Assembly (NCBI RefSeq): GCF_019042215.1
Contig: NZ_JAHQCS010000171.1
Span: 1-39,929, forward strand
Origin: Evansella tamaricis
GTDB lineage: Bacteria; Bacillota; Bacilli; Bacillales; Salisediminibacteriaceae
Length of the DNA stretch: 39,929 bases
Direction: 5' to 3'
Positions 25,053-34,158 of this stretch are shown in pieces. The notes under the pieces are model-generated. The model saw nothing but the letters and a program-made list of their open reading frames with translations, ran no database searches and was not told where the DNA came from. The number at the start of each line of letters is the position of its first letter. Position 1 is the first letter of the stretch. The position numbers and the translations under genes are program-made.

Positions 25053-25081
25053 TTGAAAAAGTAAATGAGAGCATTTACAAT
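25053..25081 (+). promoter_or_regulatory. fer promoter with embedded palindrome
   Basis: TTGAAA (25053-25058) and TACAAT (25076-25081) are 17 bp apart, a good sigma-A promoter. The spacer and first half of the -10 box contain the perfect inverted repeat GTAAATGAGAGCATTTAC (25061-25078; 7-bp arms, 4-bp centre), placed where a bound protein would block RNA polymerase. Confidence 0.6.
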
Positions 25082-25149
25082 AAATATGTAAGAACATCTT
25101 TCACATAAATAATTAAGACGTTCTTCAATAAGTAACCCTTTATACATAA

Positions 25150-25449
<300 letters not shown>

Positions 25450-25454
25450 ATATT

Positions 25455-25483
25455 TAAACCACCGAGAATTCTCGGTGGTTTTC
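25455..25483. terminator. Terminator between fer and the Crp/Fnr-type gene
   Basis: AAACCACCGAGAATTCTCGGTGGTTTTCCC contains a fully self-complementary stem, AACCACCGAG against CTCGGTGGTT. It sits between convergent genes and may serve both, mainly fer (TTTT on the plus strand). Confidence 0.85.
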
Positions 25484-25498
25484 CCTGTAATTCAGATT

Positions 25499-26143
25499 CT
25501 ATATCATAAAGTCTGTTTTGATAATAATTCTATCCTTCTTTACTTCCACCAACTGTTCCCCTTCCCATTTTTTCAGTTGCCTACTGACAGTTTCCCGTGT
25601 TGATCCAATAATATTACCTAATTCCTGATGTGTTAGCCGGATCGTATTCCCTTGTGTTTCCTGAAGATGTGCAATGGCACCTTTTAATCTTGCCTCCACA
25701 TTTAAGGATAAAATCTCATTTAATTTTTTTTGTAAGAAAACAATTTTTTTATTCATCACCTGAATGATTCTAAAAGAAAGCTCTGGATGTGTTTTTATTA
25801 AATGGTTAAATGCATCAATTGGAATAGACAATAACACTACATCTTTTTTTGCTTTTGCGGTCCCTGGATAAGGCGATTGGTCAAAAAAACCAGAATGGGG
25901 AAATATCTCTCCTTCTCCTAACACGTTAATTAAACTTTCTTCCCCAGTTTCTGTTAGTTTACTTATTAGAATGGTGCCTTCTCCAAGAACATAAATCGAA
26001 GTTCTTGGGTCCCCTTCCCAAAATAAAACTTCTTTATCTTTTAATTTCTTTACCGTACTCATTTCAATAATTGGTGACAACTCTTCATTTGACAATCCTT
26101 CAAAGAAAGACATTTCCTTCAAGTGCTTTTTCCAATTTTTCAA
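25499..26143 (-). CDS. Crp/Fnr-family transcriptional regulator
   Basis: The 214-residue protein has an N-terminal cyclic-nucleotide-binding-like domain (about 10-125), a long dimer helix (about 115-145) and a C-terminal winged helix with LTHQELGNIIGSTRETVSRQLKKW-type recognition helix near 170-190. There is no Cys in the N-terminal region, so it is not an Fe-S FNR; whether it binds a nucleotide or another ligand is unknown. The start is taken as TTG at 26143 (LKNWKKHLKEM) with GGGGGTG upstream; an ATG 21 codons earlier is the alternative and would run through a candidate operator. Targets are unknown. Confidence 0.82.
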   Translation of the reverse strand: MKNWKKHLKEMSFFEGLSNEELSPIIEMSTVKKLKDKEVLFWEGDPRTSIYVLGEGTILISKLTETGEESLINVLGEGEIFPHSGFFDQSPYPGTAKAKKDVVLLSIPIDAFNHLIKTHPELSFRIIQVMNKKIVFLQKKLNEILSLNVEARLKGAIAHLQETQGNTIRLTHQELGNIIGSTRETVSRQLKKWEGEQLVEVKKDRIIIKTDFMI

Positions 26144-26163
26144 AACCTCACCCCCAAAAACAT

Positions 26164-26178
26164 ATACTAATACAGTAT
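26164..26178. promoter_or_regulatory. Candidate operator before the Crp/Fnr-type gene
   Basis: ATACTAATACAGTAT has outer arms ATACT/AGTAT-like and lies 20 bp before the TTG start. It agrees at 13 of 15 positions with the inverted site in front of the CarH-like gene (13994-14008), which is 21 bp from its start. Both could be bound by one regulator. Confidence 0.4.
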
Positions 26179-26292
26179 CTGATCCATTTTTATAATCATA
26201 ACTCATTTAAGTGAAAAATATAATGGGACAAGCAAAATCCAATCGAAGGAGTGGAGGATTTCCTTAACAAGTGGGAGCTCTGTTATAGGTTC

Positions 26293-27348
26293 CTATATCT
26301 TTAATCCTTCCAAGGCTAATAGGACATTGTTTGACCAAATTTCTCCATAAGCCCGAAACGGTAATGGATTTGTACCAACCCCAACTTCAATAGTAAACCC
26401 CGGTCTTCCTGTCTCTTGAATAAACCAATCTTTATACCCTCCATCGCTATCGGCTGTCCTGATCGGGACGTATGAACTTTTATATGACAGTCGATGAACC
26501 ATCTCTTTACTACTTTCCGGTTCTAAGTTTCTATACCCCCAATAAATCAACTGTCCTTGCGAATGAAAAGCTAAAACATGAGAAAACTTTCTGGACATTG
26601 TTAATGTATAAACTGCCTGTGCCTCAGGTTCTGTTAAAGGGCCCGTTCCACTGTAATGTCTTGGCCAAGGCTGTTGAGGACTTTCATCTGCTTCCTTTTT
26701 CCAACCAGCTGGCCACTGATGATTTAAATCCACTCCACGGATATTGGCTGACCAATGATCAAATGAAGGTGAGTCCTTATTTGTTTTATTAATAAAGTCA
26801 TAATACGGATGAGCTGGATAATTTCCTTGCTGAACTAACGTAATCCCATCTGGATTAACCATTGGGACAATATATAACGTCACTTCCTGAAGAAGGTCTC
26901 TCACATTCTCCCCATAAAATAATGTATTATGAACAGACGATTCCACTAATTGATCCACCCAATCGCAAAGGAACTTGCTTGTCATCCATTCGTTTGCATG
27001 CCAGCCCCCAGAATAAAAAACTTCCTTTTTTCCTTCCCCAATTTTTATTAAATAAATTGGTTTGCCTAATACTGAATTACCAATAACAGATACTCCTTGT
27101 ACGTTCCCATCCCATTGAATAATGTATTTTTGTACATCTTCTAATGAAAATTCTTTCACACACTCTCCCGGACGTTCTACCCTTTCCCCCATAAAACCAG
27201 TAGGTATAATTAAATCATCACCTGGCTGTATATATGCATGTTCTCCCTGAATTTTCGGATTATAATCTAAAATATCTTTTACGTAAATATGATGATTAAA
27301 AGCTACTTTATGAAGTGTATCTTCCTCTTTAACTTTGTATTGTCGCAT
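26293..27348 (-). CDS. LysM/M14 gamma-D-glutamyl-meso-diaminopimelate endopeptidase (YqgT-like)
   Basis: The 351-residue protein has an N-terminal LysM domain (about 3-50) and an M14 zinc carboxypeptidase-like domain. Zinc ligands are HANE near 117-120 and a His in AFHSQG near 260; the catalytic Glu is probably in GFTIEVG near 323. The family cleaves the gamma-D-Glu-mDAP bond of peptidoglycan peptides, used in recycling or in sporulation and germination. No signal peptide is seen, as in B. subtilis YqgT and Bacillus sphaericus ENP1. The start is ATG with AAGGTGG 6 nt upstream; a GTG two codons earlier abuts that site. Confidence 0.88.
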   Translation of the reverse strand: MRQYKVKEEDTLHKVAFNHHIYVKDILDYNPKIQGEHAYIQPGDDLIIPTGFMGERVERPGECVKEFSLEDVQKYIIQWDGNVQGVSVIGNSVLGKPIYLIKIGEGKKEVFYSGGWHANEWMTSKFLCDWVDQLVESSVHNTLFYGENVRDLLQEVTLYIVPMVNPDGITLVQQGNYPAHPYYDFINKTNKDSPSFDHWSANIRGVDLNHQWPAGWKKEADESPQQPWPRHYSGTGPLTEPEAQAVYTLTMSRKFSHVLAFHSQGQLIYWGYRNLEPESSKEMVHRLSYKSSYVPIRTADSDGGYKDWFIQETGRPGFTIEVGVGTNPLPFRAYGEIWSNNVLLALEGLKI

Positions 27349-27676
27349 AGACACCCACCTTCCCCTCTTCTATACTATGTAAGAACAACCAACGAAATGA
27401 TATGGACTAGACTGTTTAAAATACCATTTCAATTTTCTGCATCAGGGAATAGTGGGAATGTGAAAAACAATGTAAGGATTGTTTTTCTAAGATTTTCTGT
27501 CATAATCTATGATAGATTATCCATTAACACTTTTAAAGTGACAGTATATGTTCTCAATTAATGTGTACAACACATAATTTTTTATATTTATTAAATTGAA
27601 TTCTTTTCTTTATGTATGTTAAAGTTGTAACTAGTCTAGTTGATATCCCTTTACGGGAAGAAAGGTGGAAGTAGTA
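27349..27676. other. Intergenic region between divergent genes
   Basis: This 328-bp AT-rich gap holds the promoters of yqgT-like (leftward) and the SurA_N-type lipoprotein gene (rightward). The visible structure is a perfect inverted repeat GAAAAACAAT / ATTGTTTTTC (27462-27487, 6-bp loop) and a smaller one, AATCTA / TAGATT, near 27500. No convincing gene was seen; an apparent 90-codon frame overlaps the peptidase start and looks non-coding. Confidence 0.6.
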
Positions 27677-28363
27677 ATGAGTTTTATAAGGAGATTTTTG
27701 CTTACGACATCAATCGTAGCAATACTGGCACTTGCCGCTTGTGGTGGAGACGAGCAAGGAGATTCAGAAGATAATAGTCAAGCAGGTATATCCGAAGGGG
27801 AAACTGCTGCAACGGTTAATGGAGAGAATATTTATTTAAATGAGCTAGATCAACAGCTTAATCAGATAAAAGAACTCTATGCCCAACAAGGCTTAGATCT
27901 TGAAGCAGAGGAAAATGCTGAAATGCTTCAAGAATTAAGAAGAGGAATTCTTGATGAGATGGTTCAGGATAAAATTCTGATTCAGGAAGCTAACAATCAA
28001 AACATCGAACCGACAGAAGAAGAAATCGATGTTGCCATTGAACAAGTAATGGGACAATACCAGATGACAGAGGAAGAACTTCAAGAGGTACTCGACCTGC
28101 AAAATTACACACAGGAAATGTTTCGAAGTGATATCAAAGATCAGTTGAAGATACAACAACTTCTTACTTTAGAGCATTTGGATTCTTCCCAGTTAGAAGT
28201 ATCCGATGACGAACTTAGAGATTATTATGATGAGATAGTTGCACAATACGGAGAAGAAGTGGGAGAATACGAAGAACTTCAAGTGGAATTAGAAGAAAGC
28301 TTTTTACGGGAAAGATACTTAGAAAATCTCACCGAAAATGCAGAATTAGAGATTTTCATTTAA
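27677..28363 (+). CDS. SurA_N-type lipoprotein, probable foldase
   Basis: The 228-residue protein has a lipoprotein signal peptide with lipobox LALAAC (Cys22), an acidic linker, and a SurA N-terminal chaperone-like domain (about 45-215), ending soon after. B. subtilis PrsA, a related foldase, also contains a parvulin prolyl isomerase domain, which is absent here, so this is at most a chaperone without isomerase activity. It should sit on the outer face of the membrane. The ATG at 27677 has AAAGGTGG 8 nt upstream. It is strongly acidic, as expected for a salt-tolerant organism. Confidence 0.8.
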   Translation: MSFIRRFLLTTSIVAILALAACGGDEQGDSEDNSQAGISEGETAATVNGENIYLNELDQQLNQIKELYAQQGLDLEAEENAEMLQELRRGILDEMVQDKILIQEANNQNIEPTEEEIDVAIEQVMGQYQMTEEELQEVLDLQNYTQEMFRSDIKDQLKIQQLLTLEHLDSSQLEVSDDELRDYYDEIVAQYGEEVGEYEELQVELEESFLRERYLENLTENAELEIFI

Positions 28364-28365
28364 GG

Positions 28366-28403
28366 AAACAAGCACAAGCCGCTGGTTTGTGCTTGTTTTT
28401 TTT
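28366..28403 (+). terminator. Terminator of the SurA_N lipoprotein gene
   Basis: ACAAGCACAA pairs with TTGTGCTTGT around a short loop and is followed by eight T. It may also limit transcription leaving the convergent adenosyltransferase gene. Confidence 0.92.
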
Positions 28404-28418
28404 AGAACATAGTGTTAA

Positions 28419-28976
28419 TTATTCAAGAATATCCTTTCCCCGTTCATAAAGGATATCCTCACGGCCTGATCGATAATTTATGACTCTTGCTGCAGCAAAA
28501 AGAAAATCGGAGAGTCTATTTAAGTATTGGATTGCTACTGGTGGAAGTGTCTCCTTTTCATCAATTGCGATTACCTTTCGCTCAGCCCTTCTGGCAATGG
28601 TTCTGCAAATATGTAGATAGGCGGAACCCTTTTCTCCACCAGGGAGAATAAACTGCTTTAATGGAGGAACTTCTGCCCAAAGATAATCAATTCTTGTTTC
28701 CAAATACGGAACATAATCTTCTTTAGAAGCCCACTTACCGTTTCCAGTAACATTCGCTAAATCCCCACCTAAATCAAATAACTCATGTTGAATCTTAAGT
28801 AAATCATCTTTCAGATCAGAGAACTTTTCCTCTGTCAAATATGATAAAGCTATTCCAATAAAACTATTCAACTCATCAATTGTTCCATACGCCTCTACTC
28901 TCTCGTGGGTTTTCCTCACTCTCTTCCCCACTAATTGTGTATCCCCTTTGTCACCTTTCTTTGTATAGATTTTCAT
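28419..28976 (-). CDS. PduO-type ATP:cob(I)alamin adenosyltransferase
   Basis: The 185-residue protein has the ATP-binding start YTKKGDKGDTQLVG (4-17), the conserved RVEAYGTIDELNSFIG near 27-42 and a C-terminal RRAERKVIA / YLNRLSDFLFAAAR region. It converts cob(I)alamin to adenosylcobalamin. B. subtilis YvqK is the orthologue type. No B12-dependent enzyme or cobalamin synthesis gene is in the window, but the CarH-like regulator at 13 kb would use this cofactor. It is divergent from moaB across 209 bp and convergent with the lipoprotein gene. Confidence 0.94.
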   Translation of the reverse strand: MKIYTKKGDKGDTQLVGKRVRKTHERVEAYGTIDELNSFIGIALSYLTEEKFSDLKDDLLKIQHELFDLGGDLANVTGNGKWASKEDYVPYLETRIDYLWAEVPPLKQFILPGGEKGSAYLHICRTIARRAERKVIAIDEKETLPPVAIQYLNRLSDFLFAAARVINYRSGREDILYERGKDILE

Positions 28977-29185
28977 GTAATTAAACTCCTCCTATCCCTT
29001 TCCTAGTATCAATACACTTTGGAAGTAGCGGATGCATCGTCAGTTCTAAATATTGTATCATATATACATCCCTTTTGTTCTGCTGCGGAAACGTCCAAAA
29101 ACAATTTAACATGGAATGAGACCGATCTTCATTGTTTCCTGGAATAAGGAAAAGTAAAATAGTAAATAGAAAGGGGATGTAATAG

Positions 29186-29719
29186 ATGAGTGTAAACGAA
29201 CATAAACAAGAAGCACCGTCATCTGTATCATGTATGGTGCTAACAGTATCTGATACTCGTAACATGGAAAATGACAAGAGCGGACTTTTGATGAAAACGC
29301 TACTTAAAAAAGCAGGACACTCTGTTGTTCAACACCGAATTGTAAAAGATGACTACACAGAAATTCAAGCTTGTATACGTGAGGCAGAACAAAATTCTGC
29401 CATTGAAGCATTATTGATTAACGGAGGTACGGGAATAACATTTCGCGATACTACATATGAAGCTGTTTCTAGTATGTTGGATAAGGAGCTTCCTGGGTTT
29501 GGGGAACTTTTCCGGTATTTAAGTTATACAAAAGATATTGGTCCTGCAGCCATGTTGAGTCGTGCCATTGCAGGTGTCCGCAGTACAACAGCCATCTTTT
29601 CAACCCCTGGCTCACAGGGGGCTGTAAAACTTGCAATGGAGGAGTTAATCGTACCTGAATTATCGCATGTTATGAGGGAAATTTATAAAGACTTACACTG
29701 GAATGGAATGGGAGAATAA
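29186..29719 (+). CDS. moaB: Molybdopterin adenylyltransferase-type MoaB
   Basis: The 177-residue protein belongs to the MoaB/MogA family. It has the TVSDTRNMENDKSG segment near 20-33, the INGGTGITFRDTT motif near 77-90 and STPGSQGAVKLA near 148. It takes part in molybdenum cofactor maturation by adenylating molybdopterin. AAAGGGG precedes the start codon. No other molybdenum cofactor gene is nearby. Its transcript would run through repeats R6 and R7 before meeting the terminator at 30178-30227. Confidence 0.92.
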   Translation: MSVNEHKQEAPSSVSCMVLTVSDTRNMENDKSGLLMKTLLKKAGHSVVQHRIVKDDYTEIQACIREAEQNSAIEALLINGGTGITFRDTTYEAVSSMLDKELPGFGELFRYLSYTKDIGPAAMLSRAIAGVRSTTAIFSTPGSQGAVKLAMEELIVPELSHVMREIYKDLHWNGMGE

Positions 29720-29739
29720 GAATTTTGAACAACCTTGAT

Positions 29740-30012
29740 AAGAAAAGTGCAAGCGCCTAGGCTCACGAGCGTAGGGCAGTGCCTCTTCCTCTACAAGTAT
29801 CGCTCTGAAGAATATCCGTCCATCGAGCAGGACGCCACGTCCTGTGGCATGCCCGATATTAGGACGTCCTGTCCGTTGAGGCAACTCGATGCATATTCGC
29901 GAAGTAAACGCTCGTTGGACAGCGAATTCGAAGAAGTAGCTAGAAGTCCGCTCTTTGACTTCGGTTGTCGCTTCCGAAGTGCCCCGCAGCGAGTAGGCGA
30001 TGGAACTAGACA
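29740..30012 (+). repeat. Dispersed repeat copy R6, long type B variant
   Basis: The left arm (AAGTGCAAGCGCC, then CACGAGCGTAGGGCAGTG) is followed by the type B middle, CCTCTTCCTCTACAAG and the nested hairpin around GCCAC-gtcct-GTGGC. A further approximately 90-bp segment with AGGACGTCCT and CTCGATGCATATTCGCGAAG is unique in this window. The ordinary right arm then ends at GGCGATGGAACTAGACAA. It is the longest non-composite copy. Confidence 0.92.
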
Positions 30013-30160
30013 ATAAGAAAAGTGCATTCGCCTAAGATCACGAGCGTAGGGCAGTGGAGGAATGACAACAGAAGTCCGCTCTTTGACTTCGGTTGTCGCT
30101 TCCGAAGTGCCCCGCAGTGAGTAGGCGATGGAACTAGACAATGCCCGAATGTGCTAAAAC
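30013..30160 (+). repeat. Dispersed repeat copy R7, type A
   Basis: It directly follows R6. It has the left end AAGTGCATTCGCC, the type A middle, a 12-bp stem GACAAC-GAAGTC / GACTTC-GTTGTC, the right arm GGCGATGGAACTAGACAA and the full tail TGCCCGAATGTGCTAAAACT. Relative to R3, one stem pair at the ends changes from G:C to T:A on both sides. Confidence 0.95.
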
Positions 30161-30177
30161 TATTACGCCTATCTATT

Positions 30178-30227
30178 AAAAAAAGAGTTCTAATTACGGT
30201 ATATTTACCGATATTAGACTCTTTTTT
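30178..30227. terminator. Bidirectional terminator between moaB and resE
   Basis: AAAAAGAGT-CTAAT-ACGGTA and TACCG-ATATTAG-ACTCTTTTTT form a long stem with small bulges, T-rich on both exits. It serves resE on the minus strand and could end read-through from moaB and the repeats on the plus strand. Confidence 0.8.
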
Positions 30228-30294
30228 ATCAAGACAACTAGATAATAATCTTTGTTTCCTGTGAAACAAGATATTTCTTGAAATTGAGACAATT

Positions 30295-32079
30295 TTACGA
30301 TGAAACATAAGGTAAATAGACAGAAAATGTCGTACCTTCATTTACTTTGCTGTGTGCTGAAATTCTGCCATTATGTGCTTCGACAATATTCTTCACAATC
30401 GCCAAGCCCAATCCAGTACCTGATCTCCCCCTTGTCCGGGCTTTATCAGCTTTATAAAACCGTTCAAATACAAACGGGAGATCCTCTTCTGGTATTCCGG
30501 ATCCTGTATCTTGAATATCAATTCTCACGCCGTCCTGGTAAGATTCAACACGGAGCGTAACACTACCGTCCTCAGAAGTATGACGAAGTGCATTGTCTAT
30601 AAGATTAGTCAATACTTGCTCAATACGGTCCCCATCAGCGTAGACAGCAGCTTCAAGTTCATTAATTTCATCGATTAGCTGAATACCATGTTCCTTTGAG
30701 ACACCTTGAAACTTCCGAAGAACCCGATGACAAAAATCGGGAAAATTAATGGCTTCTATATTTAACTGAATATGTCCCGCTTCCATACGGGCTAAATCTA
30801 GAAATTCATTTACCAACCTGCCCATTCTCAAGGACTCGTCATAAATAATTTGGACTAGTTCCACTTTTTCTTCTTCTGTTTCAGCAATTCCGTCAATGAT
30901 CGCCTCACTATATCCTTGAAGCATAGAGATAGGTGTCCGCAGTTCATGGGAAACATTAGCAATAAAGTCTTTCCTGAGTTTATCGTGGAGTCTTTCCTCT
31001 GTCATATCACGTAGAACAGCAACAGCACCACGGACATCATGCTGTCCATATAAAGGTGTCATCAAAATGACCCAACTTCGGCCCTGTACATCCACTTCAC
31101 CCATTTGTTCCTTTTCTTCTCTTACTACTTTCTCAAATAATTCTTCCAGTTCCTTCGGTAAACTACCTGATTCTTCCACTTCATAGCCTTGCTCATACAA
31201 CCAGGCACTGATAAATTCTGTTGCCGGTGGATTCGTTACCATTACAGAACCCTCTCGATCTAACGTTATTACACCATCTGCCATGGAACTTAAGATCCGA
31301 GAAAGTTGTTCTTTTTCCTGATTAAGTGCAGTTAAGTTTGTATTAAGTGCCCTAGCCATTCGATTGAAGGCAATGGCAAGTAATCCAATTTCGTCATTAG
31401 TCAAAATGGGAACTTTCATATCAAAATTACCTTTGGCTACCTCAAGGGAGGCTTTCCGCATTTTCCGAAGGGGAGCAGTGATTCTCGTTGTTAAAAAGAA
31501 TGCGAATATTGTTGTTAAAACAATAGCAATTCCAGCAGATAAATAAATAATATGTTGAGTTTGTCTGGATGCGCCTTCTAAAATTTCCAAAGATTGATAT
31601 AAATATAAAGCGCCTGTTTGATTGGGAGATAACTCTATCGGCATTCCAAGAACCATAAATGAATCTGAGACCTCTTGTCCATTCAGGGGAAAAGTATAAT
31701 CCCCTTGAGTAACTACCGTTTTCCCTTCAATCAATACACGCGAAAGATCTCGGTCTTCAAAAAAGACCGAGACGGGCAAGTCATGTTCCAATTCCCCTGT
31801 TGCAAACCAGTATTCTTCCTCATTTACAACTACAACTACTTTGGTTGCAAACTGCTCAGAAATATCTTTTGACATGGAAAAAGCCGCTTCTTGAGTATTT
31901 TCCCCTTCCAGAAGGGAAGCAATCAAGCCTGCATTATTCATTAATTGACTTTCTGCCTGTTCCGTATGGAATCGTTCAAAGTATTGTAAGAGCATGATGG
32001 TGAGAATGGTTAAAACAACAGAAACTAAAAGTAGAATAGTGACCCATAACTTACCTACGACACTACGCCAAAGCAACAT
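30295..32079 (-). CDS. resE: Sensor histidine kinase ResE
   Basis: The 594-residue membrane kinase has two membrane segments (about 10-32 and 177-197) around an extracytoplasmic sensor domain, then HAMP (about 198-250), a PAS-like domain (about 255-360), HisKA with phospho-accepting His378 in NVSHELRTP, and a catalytic domain with the N box NLIDNALRH near 490, DTGSGIP near 530 and GTGLGLAI near 560. It phosphorylates ResD under oxygen limitation or nitric oxide, inferred from B. subtilis. Its start overlaps the last base of resD. Confidence 0.95.
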   Translation of the reverse strand: MLLWRSVVGKLWVTILLLVSVVLTILTIMLLQYFERFHTEQAESQLMNNAGLIASLLEGENTQEAAFSMSKDISEQFATKVVVVVNEEEYWFATGELEHDLPVSVFFEDRDLSRVLIEGKTVVTQGDYTFPLNGQEVSDSFMVLGMPIELSPNQTGALYLYQSLEILEGASRQTQHIIYLSAGIAIVLTTIFAFFLTTRITAPLRKMRKASLEVAKGNFDMKVPILTNDEIGLLAIAFNRMARALNTNLTALNQEKEQLSRILSSMADGVITLDREGSVMVTNPPATEFISAWLYEQGYEVEESGSLPKELEELFEKVVREEKEQMGEVDVQGRSWVILMTPLYGQHDVRGAVAVLRDMTEERLHDKLRKDFIANVSHELRTPISMLQGYSEAIIDGIAETEEEKVELVQIIYDESLRMGRLVNEFLDLARMEAGHIQLNIEAINFPDFCHRVLRKFQGVSKEHGIQLIDEINELEAAVYADGDRIEQVLTNLIDNALRHTSEDGSVTLRVESYQDGVRIDIQDTGSGIPEEDLPFVFERFYKADKARTRGRSGTGLGLAIVKNIVEAHNGRISAHSKVNEGTTFSVYLPYVSS

Positions 32080-32795
32080 TATCCCTTCACTGCCTCGAAT
32101 TTATAACCGACTCCCCAGACAGTCGAAATCATATTAGCAGCTTCCGGCGAAACTTTATTTAACTTTTCCCTTAGTCGTTTGATATGTGTATCTACCGTTC
32201 TTAGATCACCAAAAAACTCATAATTCCAGACATCTTTTAACAGTTGTTCACGGGCAAACACTTTATCTGGAGATAGTGCCAGATAGTGCAACAATTCATA
32301 TTCTTTCGGTGTTAAGTTAATATGCTTCCCGTCAGCAGTAACACGATGGGCATCATTATCTATTGTTAAGTGTGGAAATACAAGTACGTCTTTTGTCGTT
32401 GTTTCCGTCTGCAAAAATTTTGTGGAAGAAGATCTCCGCAATAATGCTTTTACTCGTAGAACAACTTCTCTCGGACTAAAAGGTTTGACAATATAATCAT
32501 CAGTACCCGCTTCAAACCCTTGAACTCTATTGGCCTCTTCCCCTTTTGCCGTTAACATAATAATCGGGGTAGCCTTATGTTTACGTATTTCCTCACAAAC
32601 CTCTAATCCATCTATTCCAGGCATCATTAAATCCAGAACTATTAAATCATAATCCACTTCAAGTGCCATGTTAAGTGCTTTTTCACCGTTTTCTGCATCG
32701 TCTACATCATAGTCTTCTCTTTCTAAATACATTTTGAGAAGACGGCGAATACGCTCTTCATCATCAACAACTAAGATCTTAGCTTCCTGTGCCAT
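32079..32795 (-). CDS. resD: Response regulator ResD
   Basis: The 238-residue OmpR-type regulator has a receiver domain with acidic pocket D11-D12, phospho-acceptor D55 in VLDLMMPG and Lys in IVKPFSPRE near 107, followed by a winged-helix DNA-binding domain (about 135-235). In B. subtilis it activates resABC, ctaA, fnr, nasDEF and other respiratory genes. The product is very close to the B. subtilis protein as recalled. It follows resC by 175 bp, room for an internal promoter. Confidence 0.95.
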   Translation of the reverse strand: MAQEAKILVVDDEERIRRLLKMYLEREDYDVDDAENGEKALNMALEVDYDLIVLDLMMPGIDGLEVCEEIRKHKATPIIMLTAKGEEANRVQGFEAGTDDYIVKPFSPREVVLRVKALLRRSSSTKFLQTETTTKDVLVFPHLTIDNDAHRVTADGKHINLTPKEYELLHYLALSPDKVFAREQLLKDVWNYEFFGDLRTVDTHIKRLREKLNKVSPEAANMISTVWGVGYKFEAVKG

Positions 32796-32851
32796 GATAA
32801 ATCCCCCTCAACCATTTCCATAATAGTGTCTTTTCCAATTTCGACTCTTTT

Positions 32852-32868
32852 ATTCACAATTTATTGTA
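32852..32868 (-). promoter_or_regulatory. Candidate resD promoter region with ResD-box-like site
   Basis: On the minus strand ATTGTGAAT (complement of 32852-32860) matches the ResD motif TTTGTGAAT at 8 of 9 positions and lies beside TACAAT (complement of 32863-32868), which has TTACAA 18 bp upstream. Its placement downstream of the -10 would fit repression or a second start site better than activation. Confidence 0.35.
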
Positions 32869-32970
32869 TCATGTCAAAATGAGTTATTGTAATTATATAT
32901 CAAAATAATAGGTTTTGTTGATCCAGTGTTTTTTTATTCCTATATTAACTCTTCCTCTATACTGGACAAT

Positions 32971-34158
32971 TTAAGCGTATGAATGTAATCCGGCAATGAC
33001 TAAGTTAACAAAAATTAGGTTGAACATTATTAATGCAAATCCAATTACACAAAGCCATGCACTTTTTTCTCCATGCCATCCCCTCGATAAACGGAGATGT
33101 AAATAGGCAGCGTAGAACAGGAATGTAATGAGTGCCCAAACTTCTTTTGGATCCCAACCCCAGAACCTTGTCCAAGCAATCTGTGCCCATATCATTGCAA
33201 AGATAAGCCCACCAAGGGTGAATACCGGGAATCCAATTGCTATCGCCCGATAACTTAATTCATCCACTGTTTGAGGATTCACTGCTTTTAGTAATGGCTG
33301 AATTGCTCCACCAATTGGCTTTCTAAATAATAAGCGAAGACCAAAATATAATATGAGTCCTCCTAAAATCGACCAAATTACCGTATTTAAATCATTACTT
33401 CTAATAATAGCGGGAGTAGCTAAGAACGGATCAAATCCCTCTCCAATTCTTTCCCCCTCATGTGGGCTAATAAGCGGTGGCATCGTATATACCATCTGGG
33501 CCTCAATACCTTTTTCATTAATATAATTAAATTCCGCTTCATAGTTTGCTGCACCGAATCCAATACCTAATAGGATATAGGCAATTGTACTCAAAATTGA
33601 AAATAAAATAAATTCTAACCACCTTACTTTTTTGGAAGCTTTTGAAAAGTCGATCACCCGAATTAAATAAAGCAGTCCTGCAGCAAAACCAATAGCTAAA
33701 ATCCCTTGACCTAAGGCCACTGTAATAACATGAATCTTTAACCAATAAGATTGAAGAGCAGGAATTAAAGGCTGAATGTCCCTTGGGAACATGGATGCAT
33801 AAGCAATAATTAACATAACAATAGGCATCGTAAACAAACCAAGAAAATTATTGCGATACATTGGGTAAATGATCGCAAAAGCGATTGCCATACAAATCCC
33901 TAAAAATGTTGTATATTCAAACATATTACTAACCGGGGCATGACCTGATGCAATCCATCTGAAAATAAAATAAAGCAGCGAAGCAACGATTGCTAAGATC
34001 GCAGATATATAACCTAACAAACCAGATTTATTTTTTTCTTCCCCTTTTTTATTCTTAAATCTTTTTCCCGTAATGGATACTGCAAAAAAGATCGTTGCTG
34101 CCAAGTACAAGAAAAACGCTAACAATAAGAAATTACTACTTACTTGTACTGCTGTCAT
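32971..34158 (-). CDS. resC: Cytochrome c biogenesis protein ResC
   Basis: The 395-residue integral membrane protein of the CcsA/CcmC superfamily has about eight membrane segments, the tryptophan-rich heme-handling motif [11 protein letters not shown] near 337-347, and conserved His residues in WLKIHVI and SRGWHGEK. With ResB it forms the system II machinery that exports heme and attaches it to apocytochrome c outside the cell. It overlaps the resB end by 23 nt, so translation is coupled. Confidence 0.95.
   Translation of the reverse strand: MTAVQVSSNFLLLAFFLYLAATIFFAVSITGKRFKNKKGEEKNKSGLLGYISAILAIVASLLYFIFRWIASGHAPVSNMFEYTTFLGICMAIAFAIIYPMYRNNFLGLFTMPIVMLIIAYASMFPRDIQPLIPALQSYWLKIHVITVALGQGILAIGFAAGLLYLIRVIDFSKASKKVRWLEFILFSILSTIAYILLGIGFGAANYEAEFNYINEKGIEAQMVYTMPPLISPHEGERIGEGFDPFLATPAIIRSNDLNTVIWSILGGLILYFGLRLLFRKPIGGAIQPLLKAVNPQTVDELSYRAIAIGFPVFTLGGLIFAMIWAQIAWTRFWGWDPKEVWALITFLFYAAYLHLRLSRGWHGEKSAWLCVIGFALIMFNLIFVNLVIAGLHSYA

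Noticed and set aside
25499-26143. Oxygen-sensing FNR with an Fe-S cluster
   Set aside because: No cysteine is present in the N-terminal domain or at the C-terminus, so neither the E. coli nor the Bacillus FNR cluster ligands exist.
28977-29185. Cobalamin riboswitch near the adenosyltransferase or CarH-like gene
   Set aside because: I looked for B12-box-like conserved sequence in both upstream regions and saw none. The gaps are also too short for a full cobalamin riboswitch plus promoter.
28981-29277. Minus-strand open frame between the adenosyltransferase gene and moaB
   Set aside because: It overlaps the moaB start on the other strand, has no ribosome site, and its composition is unlike the neighbouring proteins. 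The gap is better read as a divergent promoter region.
32796-32970. Terminator between resC and resD
   Set aside because: GTCCAGT and ACTGGAT can pair, but across a loop of about 36 nt and without a T-tract. Some read-through from resABC into resDE is therefore likely, alongside an internal promoter.
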